A DNA stretch of 48,905 bases, taken from assembly GCA_964432155.1 (NCBI GenBank), contig CAYSMF010000016.1, forward strand, positions 1 to 48,905, read 5' to 3'. The notes below the pieces were generated by a model. The model had not been told where the DNA came from, ran no database searches, and was given only the letters and a program-made list of their open reading frames with translations. Shown one piece after another: positions 18,678-27,827 of the stretch. Origin of the DNA: UBA10438 sp964432155 (GTDB lineage: Bacteria > Bacteroidota > Ignavibacteria > Kapaibacteriales > Kapaibacteriaceae). A program made the position numbers and the translations under genes. Every line of letters begins with the position of its first letter. The stretch's first letter is position 1.

Positions 18678-20392
18678 CAGAAGTTGAGAATTGCGCGAAG
18701 CGATGGCATGAAGACCGCGTCGTTTTCCCACGCGCGTGCATCACGGAAAACTGGCGTGAACACGTTGGCATCAATACGGAAGCCAAGGTTCGGTGAGGCT
18801 TGGAACTGCAGCCATGTGTTGATGAGGATCGACTCGTCGAAGTACTGAAGCGATGCACCGAGTGGTGTGCTCCAGTTCGTGTTCATGAATTCGATCTTAC
18901 CCGACACACCGCCAATGAATTCGTTATCGTACTTGCTGAATACCTTCGTCGCCTTACCATCAACAATTGAGTCGATGTCTGTCCAGCGCTCCATCTGGTA
19001 TGCTGTACCACCGAGTCGCATACGAACGAGGTTGTAATCGTCGATACGTACTGCGAATGTGTACTGCAATTGAGCGTGGAAACGAACGAGGTGATCGAAG
19101 TTGCGCTTTTCGATTTCATCAAAGCGCTGGTGGTCCGACTTCACTGCGTTGTCGAACACGTAGCTCGCTGCAATGTTGAAGACACCAGACTGTGCAATGA
19201 GCTTGATCGGAACTTCAACGTTTGCGTTCACACCGAAGCCCGCGTTCGTCATTGTGCGTGGGCTACCGAGCGACGTCGACAGCGACGACCAGCCACTCGT
19301 TGGAAGAATGATGCCGAGGCGTGCTTGACTCCACACGGCGTTCACCGACATGCGCTCGCTCCAGATCGAAGGGTAGTTGATGTCTTCGAGGCCGTAGCGA
19401 AGTTCGATACCATAGAGCGGGAGGCGCGAGTTATATGTCATTACTTCGCGTTCGACAGTTGTCTCTTCACCGTTCGAGTCAAGTTCAACCGATGTGATGA
19501 TCTTCGGCGTAGGATCTGGAGCATAGCGACGGTACGCAATCAGATCAGCTGCTGACAGTGTGATTTCGTTTGGACCGACATACGATACCGGAATACCGTT
19601 TGTGATCTTGATGAACTGCTGCACATCATCTTCAGATACTTGCACGGAGTTACCAAACACCTGACGCACAAAACGTGTGTCAGGATCATCGATACCTTGT
19701 GCTTCAAGTGTCACGTTCGTCACGTTATTCTGGATGACCTGCGACTTGAGGTAGTCGTACAGCTTACCCGGAACGCTTGAGTTTGCAGGTGGCAAAAGCT
19801 TCGTCAGCGAATATCGCGGAATGATATCGTTGTTGTTGACGCTCGAGAGATCCTTCACCGTATTACCGGCAGGCGTTACACGGGTCTTGATCAGAGCAAC
19901 GACTACAAGGTTCGCACCATCGTCGCCGCGCTGATACTTTGTTGTGACGATGTATGCACCCTTGAACAACGAGCTTTGATATTCCTTGTCTTGAAGCGAG
20001 CGCTCGATCACAGTCTGCACATCGCGGTCACTAATCTCGTCCTGTGCAAAACCCTGCTTCTCGAGGTACTCAACAACTTTTTCAGACGAGCTTGAACGAC
20101 GCACAGCCTTTCGGATTTCGTCGAACAGGGTAAAGTTGCTCTCTTCCAGACGCTTCACGGCACCTGTTGTGTCAGGTGGAAGCGGTGGGTTGAGCAGGTT
20201 GCTAATGTCTGTGAAAAGCTGGCCCTCAATACGGAAGACCGAGATATCGCCGTAACGATAGTTGGAGAGGGATTTGAGAGAGTTCTTGTACTTGCCTTCG
20301 TAGCTCTGGTCTTGTGCGTTCGACGCGACAATACCCACCGATGCTACGAGGGTCAAGATCAAACCTCTGCAAATTGCTGTTGACAGACTCAT
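18677..20392 (-). CDS. Outer-membrane barrel-like protein, second member of the pair
   Basis: A 571-aa exported protein. The signal peptide MSLSTAICRGLILTLVASVG ends near SNAQ; the start at 20392 is fixed by it. The first ~330 residues are a helical/mixed soluble part (EKVVEYLEKQGFAQDEISDR; ANLVVVALIKTRVTPAG). The C-terminal ~220 look like paired beta strands and end LRAILNF with a terminal Phe. Its barrel part and that of the next gene share layout and spacing (FNTNWSTPLGASLQYFDESI-like versus STFPFGASLQYSNQILL), so they may be distant paralogues. It starts 34 nt after the GldM-like stop, most likely in the same operon. Known T9SS barrels (PorP/SprF, PorT) are possible relatives; I could not decide. 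Confidence 0.75.
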   Translation of the reverse strand: MSLSTAICRGLILTLVASVGIVASNAQDQSYEGKYKNSLKSLSNYRYGDISVFRIEGQLFTDISNLLNPPLPPDTTGAVKRLEESNFTLFDEIRKAVRRSSSSEKVVEYLEKQGFAQDEISDRDVQTVIERSLQDKEYQSSLFKGAYIVTTKYQRGDDGANLVVVALIKTRVTPAGNTVKDLSSVNNNDIIPRYSLTKLLPPANSSVPGKLYDYLKSQVIQNNVTNVTLEAQGIDDPDTRFVRQVFGNSVQVSEDDVQQFIKITNGIPVSYVGPNEITLSAADLIAYRRYAPDPTPKIITSVELDSNGEETTVEREVMTYNSRLPLYGIELRYGLEDINYPSIWSERMSVNAVWSQARLGIILPTSGWSSLSTSLGSPRTMTNAGFGVNANVEVPIKLIAQSGVFNIAASYVFDNAVKSDHQRFDEIEKRNFDHLVRFHAQLQYTFAVRIDDYNLVRMRLGGTAYQMERWTDIDSIVDGKATKVFSKYDNEFIGGVSGKIEFMNTNWSTPLGASLQYFDESILINTWLQFQASPNLGFRIDANVFTPVFRDARAWENDAVFMPSLRAILNF

Positions 20393-20426
20393 GTGTGAAC
20401 TCGATTTGTGTACGTGTGTGGGGAGA

Positions 20427-22667
20427 TCAGCGGAATTCAGGGATCGAGACATTCGTCGCCTCAGAGGTAGACTCGGCACCGTTCGCGCTAGCTGATACCT
20501 TCATTTCAAGATTTGCACCAGCAAACTTCGCACGTGGCCCCTTCAGCGTCAGTGTCACCTTGTACGTTCCACCACCCTCTGGGTCGATCTGCGATACAAT
20601 CTTGTACTTGCCGGCTGATGGTGGGTTGAAGTCAACCGACACCTTCACATCATTTGCATCAGCCTTCTTCTTACAGTCGATTGTAGGGGGCTCAATAACA
20701 ATGCCGCTCACGACCAGCTTCAGATTCTTCAGGTCGAACTGCTCGCTAACCTGTCCGAAATCGATCGATGGTGCGTTCTTCTTCGCATTGCTGCTCTGGT
20801 GTTCGAAGAGCACGACTTGCTCGGAGTACTGCGAACCGATTGGACGGTAGTTCCAGATTGCTGAAATCTTGAGAAGACCCATACCCTTTGGGATACATGG
20901 GAGCTTCATTTGCAGTGGCTGGCTTCCGTCAAACTTGTTCGACTGGCCATCCATCTCGTACTTGAGCGTGAACTGATTTGCTGGAATTTCGCCTTCGCTA
21001 CTTGGCTGGAACGCAACCACTGGCTCCTTGCCAATGCGCAAGCGCTTGTCCAAAAGGTCGACGATCTGGTCGCGATTCTTCTGCATCAGACCAGCCGGGT
21101 ACACCGTGATGAATGCATCTGGCGCTGTACCATCGCTCATCGGAATGTTTGTGCCAGCAAACGAAACCTTGTATTCCTTCTTCGAATTTCCATCCGACGT
21201 CAGACCGGAGATGCGGAGTTCGAATGCTTGGCTCTTTGTGCCACCAGGTTGCGTGGATGCTGCCTGACCAGGCATCTGCACCACTTCAACATTGACGCCA
21301 CCTTCACGTGGTTCAACGCTGATCTGTGATGGCAATGGTGCAGTCTTGAAGCTGTTAATCGTGAATGGAATAACAACGTACTTCACACCCGAGATAACCT
21401 TGTGCTTCTCAACCAGGTCGGCGATTGTTGGCTTCGACATTGGAATGTCTGGCTGAACAACCTTCACCGTGAAGCCCATGCTCGCTTGATTCTGCTCGAG
21501 GTCCGAGCTTTGGTTCGGACGGAGAATCATGTTGATGTAGCCGTACAGTCGAGCTTCACGCGCCTGATCCGGGTTGCTTGTTTGCAGTGTAAGAACACGT
21601 GCGTTCAGCTTCTCGTTGTACGTCTTGCCCGACATTCTGCTGTCTGGCTTCGTGAACTCTGTTGTCAGCGTGAGGATCTCTGGATCGTTCATCGTACGGT
21701 TGAGCTCCTTGAGCACACTGCGCAAGTCCTTCACCGACAATTGAACGGTACCAATGTTCACCTTTTCTTCGTCTGATGCCTCGACGTTTACCGAGTTTGG
21801 ATCGCGACGAATACCAAGGATCTTGTTTGTCTTTGAGTAGAAGTGCAGCTTGTACACGCCTGTGCGGCCCTTCGGCTGGAAGCGTGCCATGAACGAGCGA
21901 ACCTTCAATGAAGCAGGGAAGCGGTTCGTGCCTTGGCTCAGAGTTGTGTCATGATCATACTCGAACTGAACCTTGCCCTCGAGTCCACCCCAGAATGCGC
22001 GGTAGTCACCACGCGGTTCGTCGAAGTTGTAGACAGGTGTTGTGGTCTTGAACCAGTTCTGCGCTTCGGCGAGTCCGAGCGGAATGTTCTGCTTATCCAG
22101 CCATGACTGATCAAATGTTGCGCGCTGATAGCCAAGAAGCGTCCAGCCGTGCGAAACTTGATTCAGACCGCCATTATTAGAGAGGACTTCAGCGATTTCG
22201 CCGTCGTTCGGGAAGTCCGAAATGTCCTTATTCGCATCCGAGCTGTGCCAGATCTGATAGTAGATCTCGCGGACGTTCGAGGCCAACACAAAGTCCTTGA
22301 CGCGCGACTCCTTGATCTTTTGATCAATTCGGTCGTCCTTCAGAACCTTCGGAAGGTCACCCATGACGTCAGTAACGCCTACCTCAACGAGGTATTCACG
22401 CTCTTCTTTGATGAGGTCCATGCCAGGCATGTTGGCCCACTCCGGGCTCTTCAGCACGATCTGGTCCTGTGGTCGCGTACTCAGTCCCTCTACGCCAGTA
22501 CCTGTTTGGAGCTGCGACAAGATCGACTGAACGATCTTCATCGACTCCTTTTGCTTGGCCATGAGATGCTCTTCAGCCTCGTCGCGCTCCACGATGATGA
22601 TCAGGAGCTCGAGAATCACAGCCAGATACAATACGAAATAGACTTTTCCTGCTCCGCCCTTTGACAT
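20427..22667 (-). CDS. GldM/PorM-like inner-membrane anchored periplasmic protein
   Basis: A 746-aa protein with one N-terminal membrane helix (about 9-26, VYFVLYLAVILELLIIIVE) and a very long periplasmic part. A charged helix follows (RDEAEEHLMAKQKESMKIVQ), then several beta-rich Ig-like stretches down to the C-terminus. This topology and size resemble GldM/PorM, the T9SS rod that is turned by the GldL motor and spans the periplasm. The resemblance is architectural; the usual N-terminal family motif is not obvious and no gldK, gldL or gldN lies beside it. Glu20 lies inside the hydrophobic helix, notable because the GldLM motor relies on charged membrane residues. A GGGAG ribosome site precedes the ATG. 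Downstream lie two barrel proteins and a VWA-OmpA protein. Confidence 0.65.
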   Translation of the reverse strand: MSKGGAGKVYFVLYLAVILELLIIIVERDEAEEHLMAKQKESMKIVQSILSQLQTGTGVEGLSTRPQDQIVLKSPEWANMPGMDLIKEEREYLVEVGVTDVMGDLPKVLKDDRIDQKIKESRVKDFVLASNVREIYYQIWHSSDANKDISDFPNDGEIAEVLSNNGGLNQVSHGWTLLGYQRATFDQSWLDKQNIPLGLAEAQNWFKTTTPVYNFDEPRGDYRAFWGGLEGKVQFEYDHDTTLSQGTNRFPASLKVRSFMARFQPKGRTGVYKLHFYSKTNKILGIRRDPNSVNVEASDEEKVNIGTVQLSVKDLRSVLKELNRTMNDPEILTLTTEFTKPDSRMSGKTYNEKLNARVLTLQTSNPDQAREARLYGYINMILRPNQSSDLEQNQASMGFTVKVVQPDIPMSKPTIADLVEKHKVISGVKYVVIPFTINSFKTAPLPSQISVEPREGGVNVEVVQMPGQAASTQPGGTKSQAFELRISGLTSDGNSKKEYKVSFAGTNIPMSDGTAPDAFITVYPAGLMQKNRDQIVDLLDKRLRIGKEPVVAFQPSSEGEIPANQFTLKYEMDGQSNKFDGSQPLQMKLPCIPKGMGLLKISAIWNYRPIGSQYSEQVVLFEHQSSNAKKNAPSIDFGQVSEQFDLKNLKLVVSGIVIEPPTIDCKKKADANDVKVSVDFNPPSAGKYKIVSQIDPEGGGTYKVTLTLKGPRAKFAGANLEMKVSASANGAESTSEATNVSIPEFR

Positions 22668-22756
22668 GGCGTTTCTCCCTTTTATGCACTACTGGTGTTG
22701 AGCACGGTCGTAATAACCGCGCAGACGTCGACCCGTTTCCGAGCCAGTAGAAATCC

Positions 22757-23137
22757 TTACTTCTGCGGTGCTGCAGGAGTTGCGGATGCTGCTTCCGTTG
22801 CCGGAATCACCGATGTAGACTTTACATCCTTTGCCTTCATGGAGCAGCACGAGCCAGCCGACGTCATGCTAGCCTTCTTTGCCTTTGCTGCCTTTGATGT
22901 GGAACGCGATGCACCTTCTTCTTCTGTGCACTCCTTCGCGTCCTTCTTGGCTGTTGTCGAGCATGAAGCACCTTCGTCAGATGCCTTTTTCGCTGTTGAC
23001 TTCGACGTTGTTGAACAGCATGAACCAGATGCTGACTTCTTTGCTGTGGAACCTGTTCCACAGTTTCCACCGGCCGTTGCTACTGACAACGACAGTACCG
23101 AGGCGCATGCCAGGGCGACAAGAATGCGAGCGTTCAT
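22757..23137 (-). CDS. Small exported Cys/Ala/Lys/Ser-rich protein
   Basis: A 126-aa low-complexity protein I do not recognise. A signal peptide (MNARILVALACASVLSLSVA, cut near TAGG) is followed by repeats built around single or paired cysteines: GGNCGTGST, GSCCSTTSK, GASCSTTAKKD, KECTEEEG and AGSCCSMKAK, separated by Lys/Ala runs, ending in a Pro/Ala tail. The paired cysteines suggest metal binding or disulfide crosslinking outside the cytosol. The ATG has a good ribosome site (GGAGA, 5 nt before). It lies between nrdJ and the GldM-like gene on the same strand; the nrdJ terminator at 23276-23319 separates it from nrdJ. The skewed composition makes a spurious frame possible, but signal peptide and ribosome site argue that it is real. 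Confidence 0.72.
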   Translation of the reverse strand: MNARILVALACASVLSLSVATAGGNCGTGSTAKKSASGSCCSTTSKSTAKKASDEGASCSTTAKKDAKECTEEEGASRSTSKAAKAKKASMTSAGSCCSMKAKDVKSTSVIPATEAASATPAAPQK

Positions 23138-23275
23138 GTGTATCTCCTTGAAAGAATTGGTCTTATGTCAATGGTGAGCCGTGGACATACCACGGGGCGA
23201 CCGGAAAAATAGGCCCTAACTCCCTGTTCTCCAAAGAATTTCCGTGCCAGATTCTGAGGGTCGGTCGTGCCAGGA

Positions 23276-23319
23276 GAACAAAACAAACGATCCCACCCCG
23301 GCTAACCGGAGTGGGATCG
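23276..23319 (-). terminator. Rho-independent terminator of nrdJ
   Basis: A 14-bp stem with one C-A mismatch and CTAA-type loop spans 23288-23319 (CGATCCCACCCCGG paired with CCGGAGTGGGATCG). On the minus strand it is followed by GTTTGTTTTGTTC, a U-rich run. It begins 24 bp past the nrdJ stop. Confidence 0.88.
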
Positions 23320-23343
23320 CAGTTGATTGATCGCGAGGATGGC

Positions 23344-26300
23344 TTAGCTGCAGCCTGTTGTTGTGCCGCAATTCAGACACATCGTGCAGGCCCCGTTCCT
23401 AACTACCTGTGTTGACTGGCACTTAGAGCAGGATTCGCCTGTATAGCCAAGCTTCCGTGGGTCGAGCTTCTTCAGCGTTTCTGCGTCTGATCCGCCCCCT
23501 GACTCGGTTGAGCTCGCAAAGACCTCCATCACGTCGTCGAACGTTGCCGGAGCGGCGACATCCTGATCAGCCTGTGCCGCTGGCGCTGCTGGAGCGGCTG
23601 CGTCGAGGGCTGGTGCCGATGCCGAGGCATCCACAGAGTTGACGTGGACGAAGTCGGTGCGCTTGAGGTAGTCGTATCCGAGGGTACGGAAGATGTAGTC
23701 CAGGATCGATGTGGCATTCTTGATCGCCTCGTGGCCTTCGACGAATCCTGCTGGCTCGAAGCGTGTGAATGTGAACGTGTCCACGAGCTCGTCGAGTGGC
23801 ACACCATACTGGAGGGCCTTCGATGTGAGCACGGCGAAACAGTTCAGGAGACCCTTGAACGATGCGCCTTCCTTGTACATGTCGATGAAGATCTCGCCAA
23901 GCGAACCATCATCGAACTCGCCCGTACGGATGTACACCTTGTGTCCACCCACCGACGCCTCACGGACATAGCCGTGACGACGCTTTGGAAGACGGCGGCG
24001 CTCGGCGCGCTGGTACACGCGCTCGACGATGACCTTTTGAAGTGCCTTGTTGTCGACTGTTTCGTCCCAATCGTCGGCGTCGCCAAGGAGCACGAGTTCA
24101 TCGAAGTCGTCGTTGCTTGCGTTGAGCGGCTGCGACAGCTTCGAGCCATCGCGGTAGAGCGCGATAGCCTTGAGCATCAAACGCCACGATGCCGTGTGCA
24201 CATCACCAACGTTGTCGATCGATGCCTCTGCAGGCATGTTGATCGTCTTTGAAATCGCACCGCTGATGAATGGCTGAGCTGCAGCCATCATGCGAACGTG
24301 TGCCATGTAGTCGATGTAGCGCTCACCGCGCTTACCGCACTTGTTTGCACAGTCGAAGATTGGAAGGTGCTCGTCCTTGATGTGCGGTGCACCTTCGATC
24401 ATCATCGTACCACAGATGTGGTCGTTGGCTTCTTCGATCTGCTTTGCTGTGAAGCCAAGCGCTGTAAGAATGTCGAAGCCTGGATCGTCGAGTTGCGCAT
24501 CTGTGAAGCCGAGTGCCTTACAGAGGTCCTCACCGAGTGTGTAGCGGTTCACGTTGAAGCGGATGTCGAACGTGCCTTCGAGTTGTGCCTCGATTGCGTC
24601 GATTGCTTCGTTGGTAAGGTTCAGTGCCTTAAGCGATGCACGGTTGATGTGCGGACATCCAACGAGGGATCCGTGGCCCTTGCAGTACTTCTCGATGTCG
24701 TCAATCTGCTCAGCTGTGTAGCCAAGCTTTGTGAGTGCCTTATGCACCGACTGGTTGACGATCTTGAAGTATCCACCACCAGCGAGCTTCTTGTACTTCA
24801 CGATCGCGAAGTCAGGCTCGATGCCTGTGGTGTCGCAGTCCATCACCAGACCGATCGTACCTGTTGGTGCGATCACTGTTGATTGTGCGTTACGATAGCC
24901 GTACTTCTCACCAAGCTCAATAGCACTATCCCACGCCTTGCGAGCTGCTGTGAGCAGTTCTGTCGGACAGTATGTTGGGTCGATACCCTGTGGCTTGATT
25001 GTCAGTCCTTCGTATTCGCCTTCCCCTGCGTTGTATGCTGCACGCCTGTGGTTGCGCATGACGCGAAGCATCGCGTCGCGGTTGTTCTTGAACTTCGGGA
25101 ATGGCTTTACGTCGCGTGCCATTTCCGCGCTTGTCGCGTATGATTCCCCCGTCATGATCGATGAGATCGCACCGCAGATCGCCAATGCCTTCGGCGAGTC
25201 GTACGGAATGCCCATCATCATCAACACTGTACCAAGATTCGCATAGCCGAGTCCGAGTGTGCGGAAGTCGTAGCTCTTCTGCGCAACATCTTGCGACGGG
25301 AACTGCGCCATCAACACCGACACTTCAAGGACTACTGTCCACAACCGCACAGCGTGACGGTAGTCTTCAACCTTCATCGTCTGCGTTTCTTCATCGTAGA
25401 AGTGCGCAAGGTTGAGCGATGCAAGGTTACATGCTGTGTCGTCGAGGAACATGTATTCCGAACATGGGTTCGAGCCGTTGATACGACCGTCGTTCGGACA
25501 TGTATGCCATTCGTTGATAGTCGTGTCGAACTGCAGACCTGGGTCCGCGCTCTTCCACGAGCTCATGTTGATCTTGTCCCACAGATCACGTGCACGCACC
25601 GTTGTGCGCTTCGTGCTGTCCGTGCGCCATACAAGATCCCATGTGCCGTCTGTCATCACTGCTTCCATGAACTCGTTCGTGACACGAACAGAGTTGTTGG
25701 AGTTCTGACCAGAGACGGTGTTGTATGCTTCGCCTTCGTAGTGCGTGTCGAATTGTGAGAAGTCGAGTGTTGTGACACCCTGCTTCACGAGCGACAGTGA
25801 GCGCTTGATAATGTTGTACGGCACGCCACGGTTGAGCGCACGCTGAATCAGCACGCGCAGACGCTCGTTCGTTGACTCATCAGCACCACCAGTAACAGCT
25901 GCATCGACGATTGCCTGAAGGAATGTTGCGGCAACCTTTGATCCTGCCACAAGCGCTGCAACCTTTTCTTCTTCCTTCGCCTTCCACTCGATGAACTTCT
26001 CAATATCTGGGTGGTCGACGTTGACGATGACCATCTTCGCAGCACGACGTGTTGTTCCACCGCTCTTGATAGCGCCCGCAGCGCGGTCGAAAATCTTGAG
26101 GAAGGACATCAAGCCAGATGATACACCACCACCTGAAAGACGCTCGCTCTCACCACGAAGGTTCGAGAAGTTCGATCCCGTTCCCGAGCCGTACTTAAAG
26201 ATGCGTGCTTCGCGTGTTGCGAGATCAAAAATGCCGCCTTCGTTTACGAGGTCGTCGTTTACCGACTGAATGAAGCATGCATGCGGCTGCGGGTGCGTGT

Positions 26301-26823
26301 ATGCATCGCTTGAACGCGTGAGCTTCTTTGTGTCTGGGTCTACGTAGTAGTGACCTTGCGCAGAGCCTGTGATGCCGTACGCAAAGTTGAGACCAGTGTT
26401 AAACCACTGAGGGGAGTTCGGTGCTGCCATCTGCTTGAGCAGCATGTACGAGATTTCGTCGTAGAACGCGGATGCGTCTTCTGCAGTGTCGAAGTATCCA
26501 TACTTCTCACCCCAGTAACGCCAGCATCCTGCCAAGCGGTGTACCACTTGGCGCACCGATGTTTCAGGGCCGAGCTTCTGTGTACCGTCCTCGTTAAGGA
26601 TTGGCGCACCTGTTGCGTCAACTTGAGGCACACCAGCTTTGCGGAAATACTTCTGCGCAAGAATATCCGTAGCTACCTGCGACCATGCCTCAGGTACTTC
26701 GATGTTCTGCATGCGGAAGATTTCAAGTCCACTCTGGTTACGCAACACAGAGTCGCGCTCCTTGTACCGAAACATGTCATACGGGCTCGTGCCCGCAGTG
26801 GTAAACCGGCGCTCAATCTTCAT
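23344..26823 (-). CDS. nrdJ: Vitamin B12-dependent (class II) ribonucleoside-diphosphate reductase
   Basis: A 1159-aa cytosolic enzyme that reduces ribonucleotides to deoxyribonucleotides with an adenosylcobalamin-derived radical. Family marks in order: APNSPQWFNTGL, QPHACFIQSVNDDL (redox Cys), GSGTGSNFSNLRG, the active-site NGSNPCSEYMFLDDTACNLA (Asn, Cys, Glu), VIAPTGTIGLVMDCDTTGIE, and a C-terminal cysteine tail GESCSKCQST then CTMCLNCGTTTGCS that re-reduces the active site. The length is normal for the long NrdJ type. It requires cobalamin, but no cobalamin genes are in the window. The upstream 430 bp hold no gene; no riboswitch could be recognised there. A Thr/Ala/Pro-rich linker precedes the Cys tail. 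Confidence 0.97.
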   Translation of the reverse strand: MKIERRFTTAGTSPYDMFRYKERDSVLRNQSGLEIFRMQNIEVPEAWSQVATDILAQKYFRKAGVPQVDATGAPILNEDGTQKLGPETSVRQVVHRLAGCWRYWGEKYGYFDTAEDASAFYDEISYMLLKQMAAPNSPQWFNTGLNFAYGITGSAQGHYYVDPDTKKLTRSSDAYTHPQPHACFIQSVNDDLVNEGGIFDLATREARIFKYGSGTGSNFSNLRGESERLSGGGVSSGLMSFLKIFDRAAGAIKSGGTTRRAAKMVIVNVDHPDIEKFIEWKAKEEEKVAALVAGSKVAATFLQAIVDAAVTGGADESTNERLRVLIQRALNRGVPYNIIKRSLSLVKQGVTTLDFSQFDTHYEGEAYNTVSGQNSNNSVRVTNEFMEAVMTDGTWDLVWRTDSTKRTTVRARDLWDKINMSSWKSADPGLQFDTTINEWHTCPNDGRINGSNPCSEYMFLDDTACNLASLNLAHFYDEETQTMKVEDYRHAVRLWTVVLEVSVLMAQFPSQDVAQKSYDFRTLGLGYANLGTVLMMMGIPYDSPKALAICGAISSIMTGESYATSAEMARDVKPFPKFKNNRDAMLRVMRNHRRAAYNAGEGEYEGLTIKPQGIDPTYCPTELLTAARKAWDSAIELGEKYGYRNAQSTVIAPTGTIGLVMDCDTTGIEPDFAIVKYKKLAGGGYFKIVNQSVHKALTKLGYTAEQIDDIEKYCKGHGSLVGCPHINRASLKALNLTNEAIDAIEAQLEGTFDIRFNVNRYTLGEDLCKALGFTDAQLDDPGFDILTALGFTAKQIEEANDHICGTMMIEGAPHIKDEHLPIFDCANKCGKRGERYIDYMAHVRMMAAAQPFISGAISKTINMPAEASIDNVGDVHTASWRLMLKAIALYRDGSKLSQPLNASNDDFDELVLLGDADDWDETVDNKALQKVIVERVYQRAERRRLPKRRHGYVREASVGGHKVYIRTGEFDDGSLGEIFIDMYKEGASFKGLLNCFAVLTSKALQYGVPLDELVDTFTFTRFEPAGFVEGHEAIKNATSILDYIFRTLGYDYLKRTDFVHVNSVDASASAPALDAAAPAAPAAQADQDVAAPATFDDVMEVFASSTESGGGSDAETLKKLDPRKLGYTGESCSKCQSTQVVRNGACTMCLNCGTTTGCS

Positions 26824-27260
26824 GTAGTCCCTCCAACAGGATCAATATGGTTTCTGCCCCCCGATGGGCTATTCCCATACGATCACTCAGCCTGGCACCT
26901 CGTGGCGGAGACACGTCCGTCTCGCACATCGTACGATGTACGCATCAATGTCGTGGAGGTGTCGGGTTGTGGGATCGTAAGGCGGGATGTTGTCTCAGCG
27001 ACGCGAGTCGTGCAGCGTACGAACAGGACCTGTTGGAAAGCGAACTATTTCCCTACGAGATCATCTGTGCCGTCGCCGTTGTTCTTCCTCTTCGTGCTGC
27101 TGCGTAGTGGAGACAACAGCGGCAAAATAGTGTCACAAGGTTGTGTCTTCCATGCACAAAAGTTTGTGTGGAAAACTATTGGAGTTGCACATGTTCGAAA
27201 CGTGCAAAACGCACCGATAACACAAGGGTAAAATGACCGTGATTATGGCTAGCTTGCACG
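26824..27260. other. 437-bp gene-free region between nrdJ and the PAP2 gene
   Basis: I see no credible gene here. It holds a perfect 14-bp palindrome at 26926-26939 (ACATCGTACGATGT), a short hairpin at 26864-26878 (ATGGG-CTATT-CCCAT) about 40 nt before the nrdJ start, and an inverted repeat at 27155-27168 (CACAAA-AG-TTTGTG). Both divergent promoters presumably lie here; a box TAGCTTGC lies 3 nt before the PAP2 ATG. This is by far the largest intergenic space in an otherwise packed window, so a regulatory RNA or operator region for nrdJ is plausible. Confidence 0.5.
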
Positions 27261-27827
27261 ATGGGCGAATTCCTCCAATCCATTGATACAAGCCTCTTCC
27301 GGGCGATCAACAGTGGTGAAACACATGCATGGCTCGATGCATTCTTCATCACGATCAGTACCACGAAGTTCGCACTGCCGTTCTACGTTGTCGGCCTCCT
27401 CGCAATGATCGTCGTCGGCGTGCGAAATCGGACGTCGATCGAGGGCAAGAAATACCTCTGGACTGCAGGTCTGTTGGTGGTGACAATTACGATAATCGAC
27501 AAGGCTAGCCACCACCTCCTTAAGGAGGTCATCCAGCGTCCGCGACCATACCTGACACTCACCGATGTGCACCAGCTGGTTGGGTCAGGGGGCGGGTCGT
27601 TCCCCAGTAATCATGCGATGAACACGGCTGCAATGGCGGTGATCCTGGGGTGGTGTATGCCTCGAATTCGTCCCTATGCGTGGCTGTATGCCGCACTGGC
27701 GGCATTTTCACGGGTCTATTGCGGCGTTCACTACCCAAGCGACGTGGTCGGGGGAATGCTGATTGGGGCACTCGCAGGGTATGGCGTTACGAGGCTAGCA
27801 GATCGCTGGCTGCTAGTACGCCGCTAA
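27261..27827 (+). CDS. PAP2-family membrane phosphatase
   Basis: A 188-aa inner-membrane protein with about five or six hydrophobic helices and the three phosphatase signatures: K-x6-RP in KEVIQRPRP, PSNH in GGSFPSNHAMN, and SR-x5-H-x3-D in SRVYCGVHYPSD. Enzymes of this type remove phosphate from undecaprenyl pyrophosphate, phosphatidic acid or phosphatidylglycerophosphate on the periplasmic face. The substrate is not decided by sequence; undecaprenyl-PP recycling is a common case. The ATG follows a TAGCTTGC box by 3 nt and has no ribosome site, so the message may be leaderless. Its end overlaps the convergent hpnE gene by 41 bp. Confidence 0.93.
   Translation: MGEFLQSIDTSLFRAINSGETHAWLDAFFITISTTKFALPFYVVGLLAMIVVGVRNRTSIEGKKYLWTAGLLVVTITIIDKASHHLLKEVIQRPRPYLTLTDVHQLVGSGGGSFPSNHAMNTAAMAVILGWCMPRIRPYAWLYAALAAFSRVYCGVHYPSDVVGGMLIGALAGYGVTRLADRWLLVRR

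Noticed and set aside
23644..24882. Long plus-strand open frames opposite nrdJ
   Set aside because: They mirror the coding frame of a well-supported nrdJ gene and lack family motifs, ribosome sites and signal peptides; they are shadows of biased codon use.
26824..26910. TPP or cobalamin riboswitch before nrdJ
   Set aside because: On the minus strand fragments such as GGTGCCAGGCTGAG and TTGGAGGGA recall parts of the TPP core, but the conserved CTGAGA and pairing order are missing, and no B12 box was found.
27155..27168. NrdR operator box
   Set aside because: CACAAAAGTTTGTG is an inverted repeat but does not fit the NrdR consensus, and it lies over 300 bp from the nrdJ start.
26350..27231. 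293-aa plus-strand frame running from nrdJ into the intergenic region
   Set aside because: Most of it is antisense to the nrdJ N-terminus and the rest has no protein-like pattern or ribosome site.
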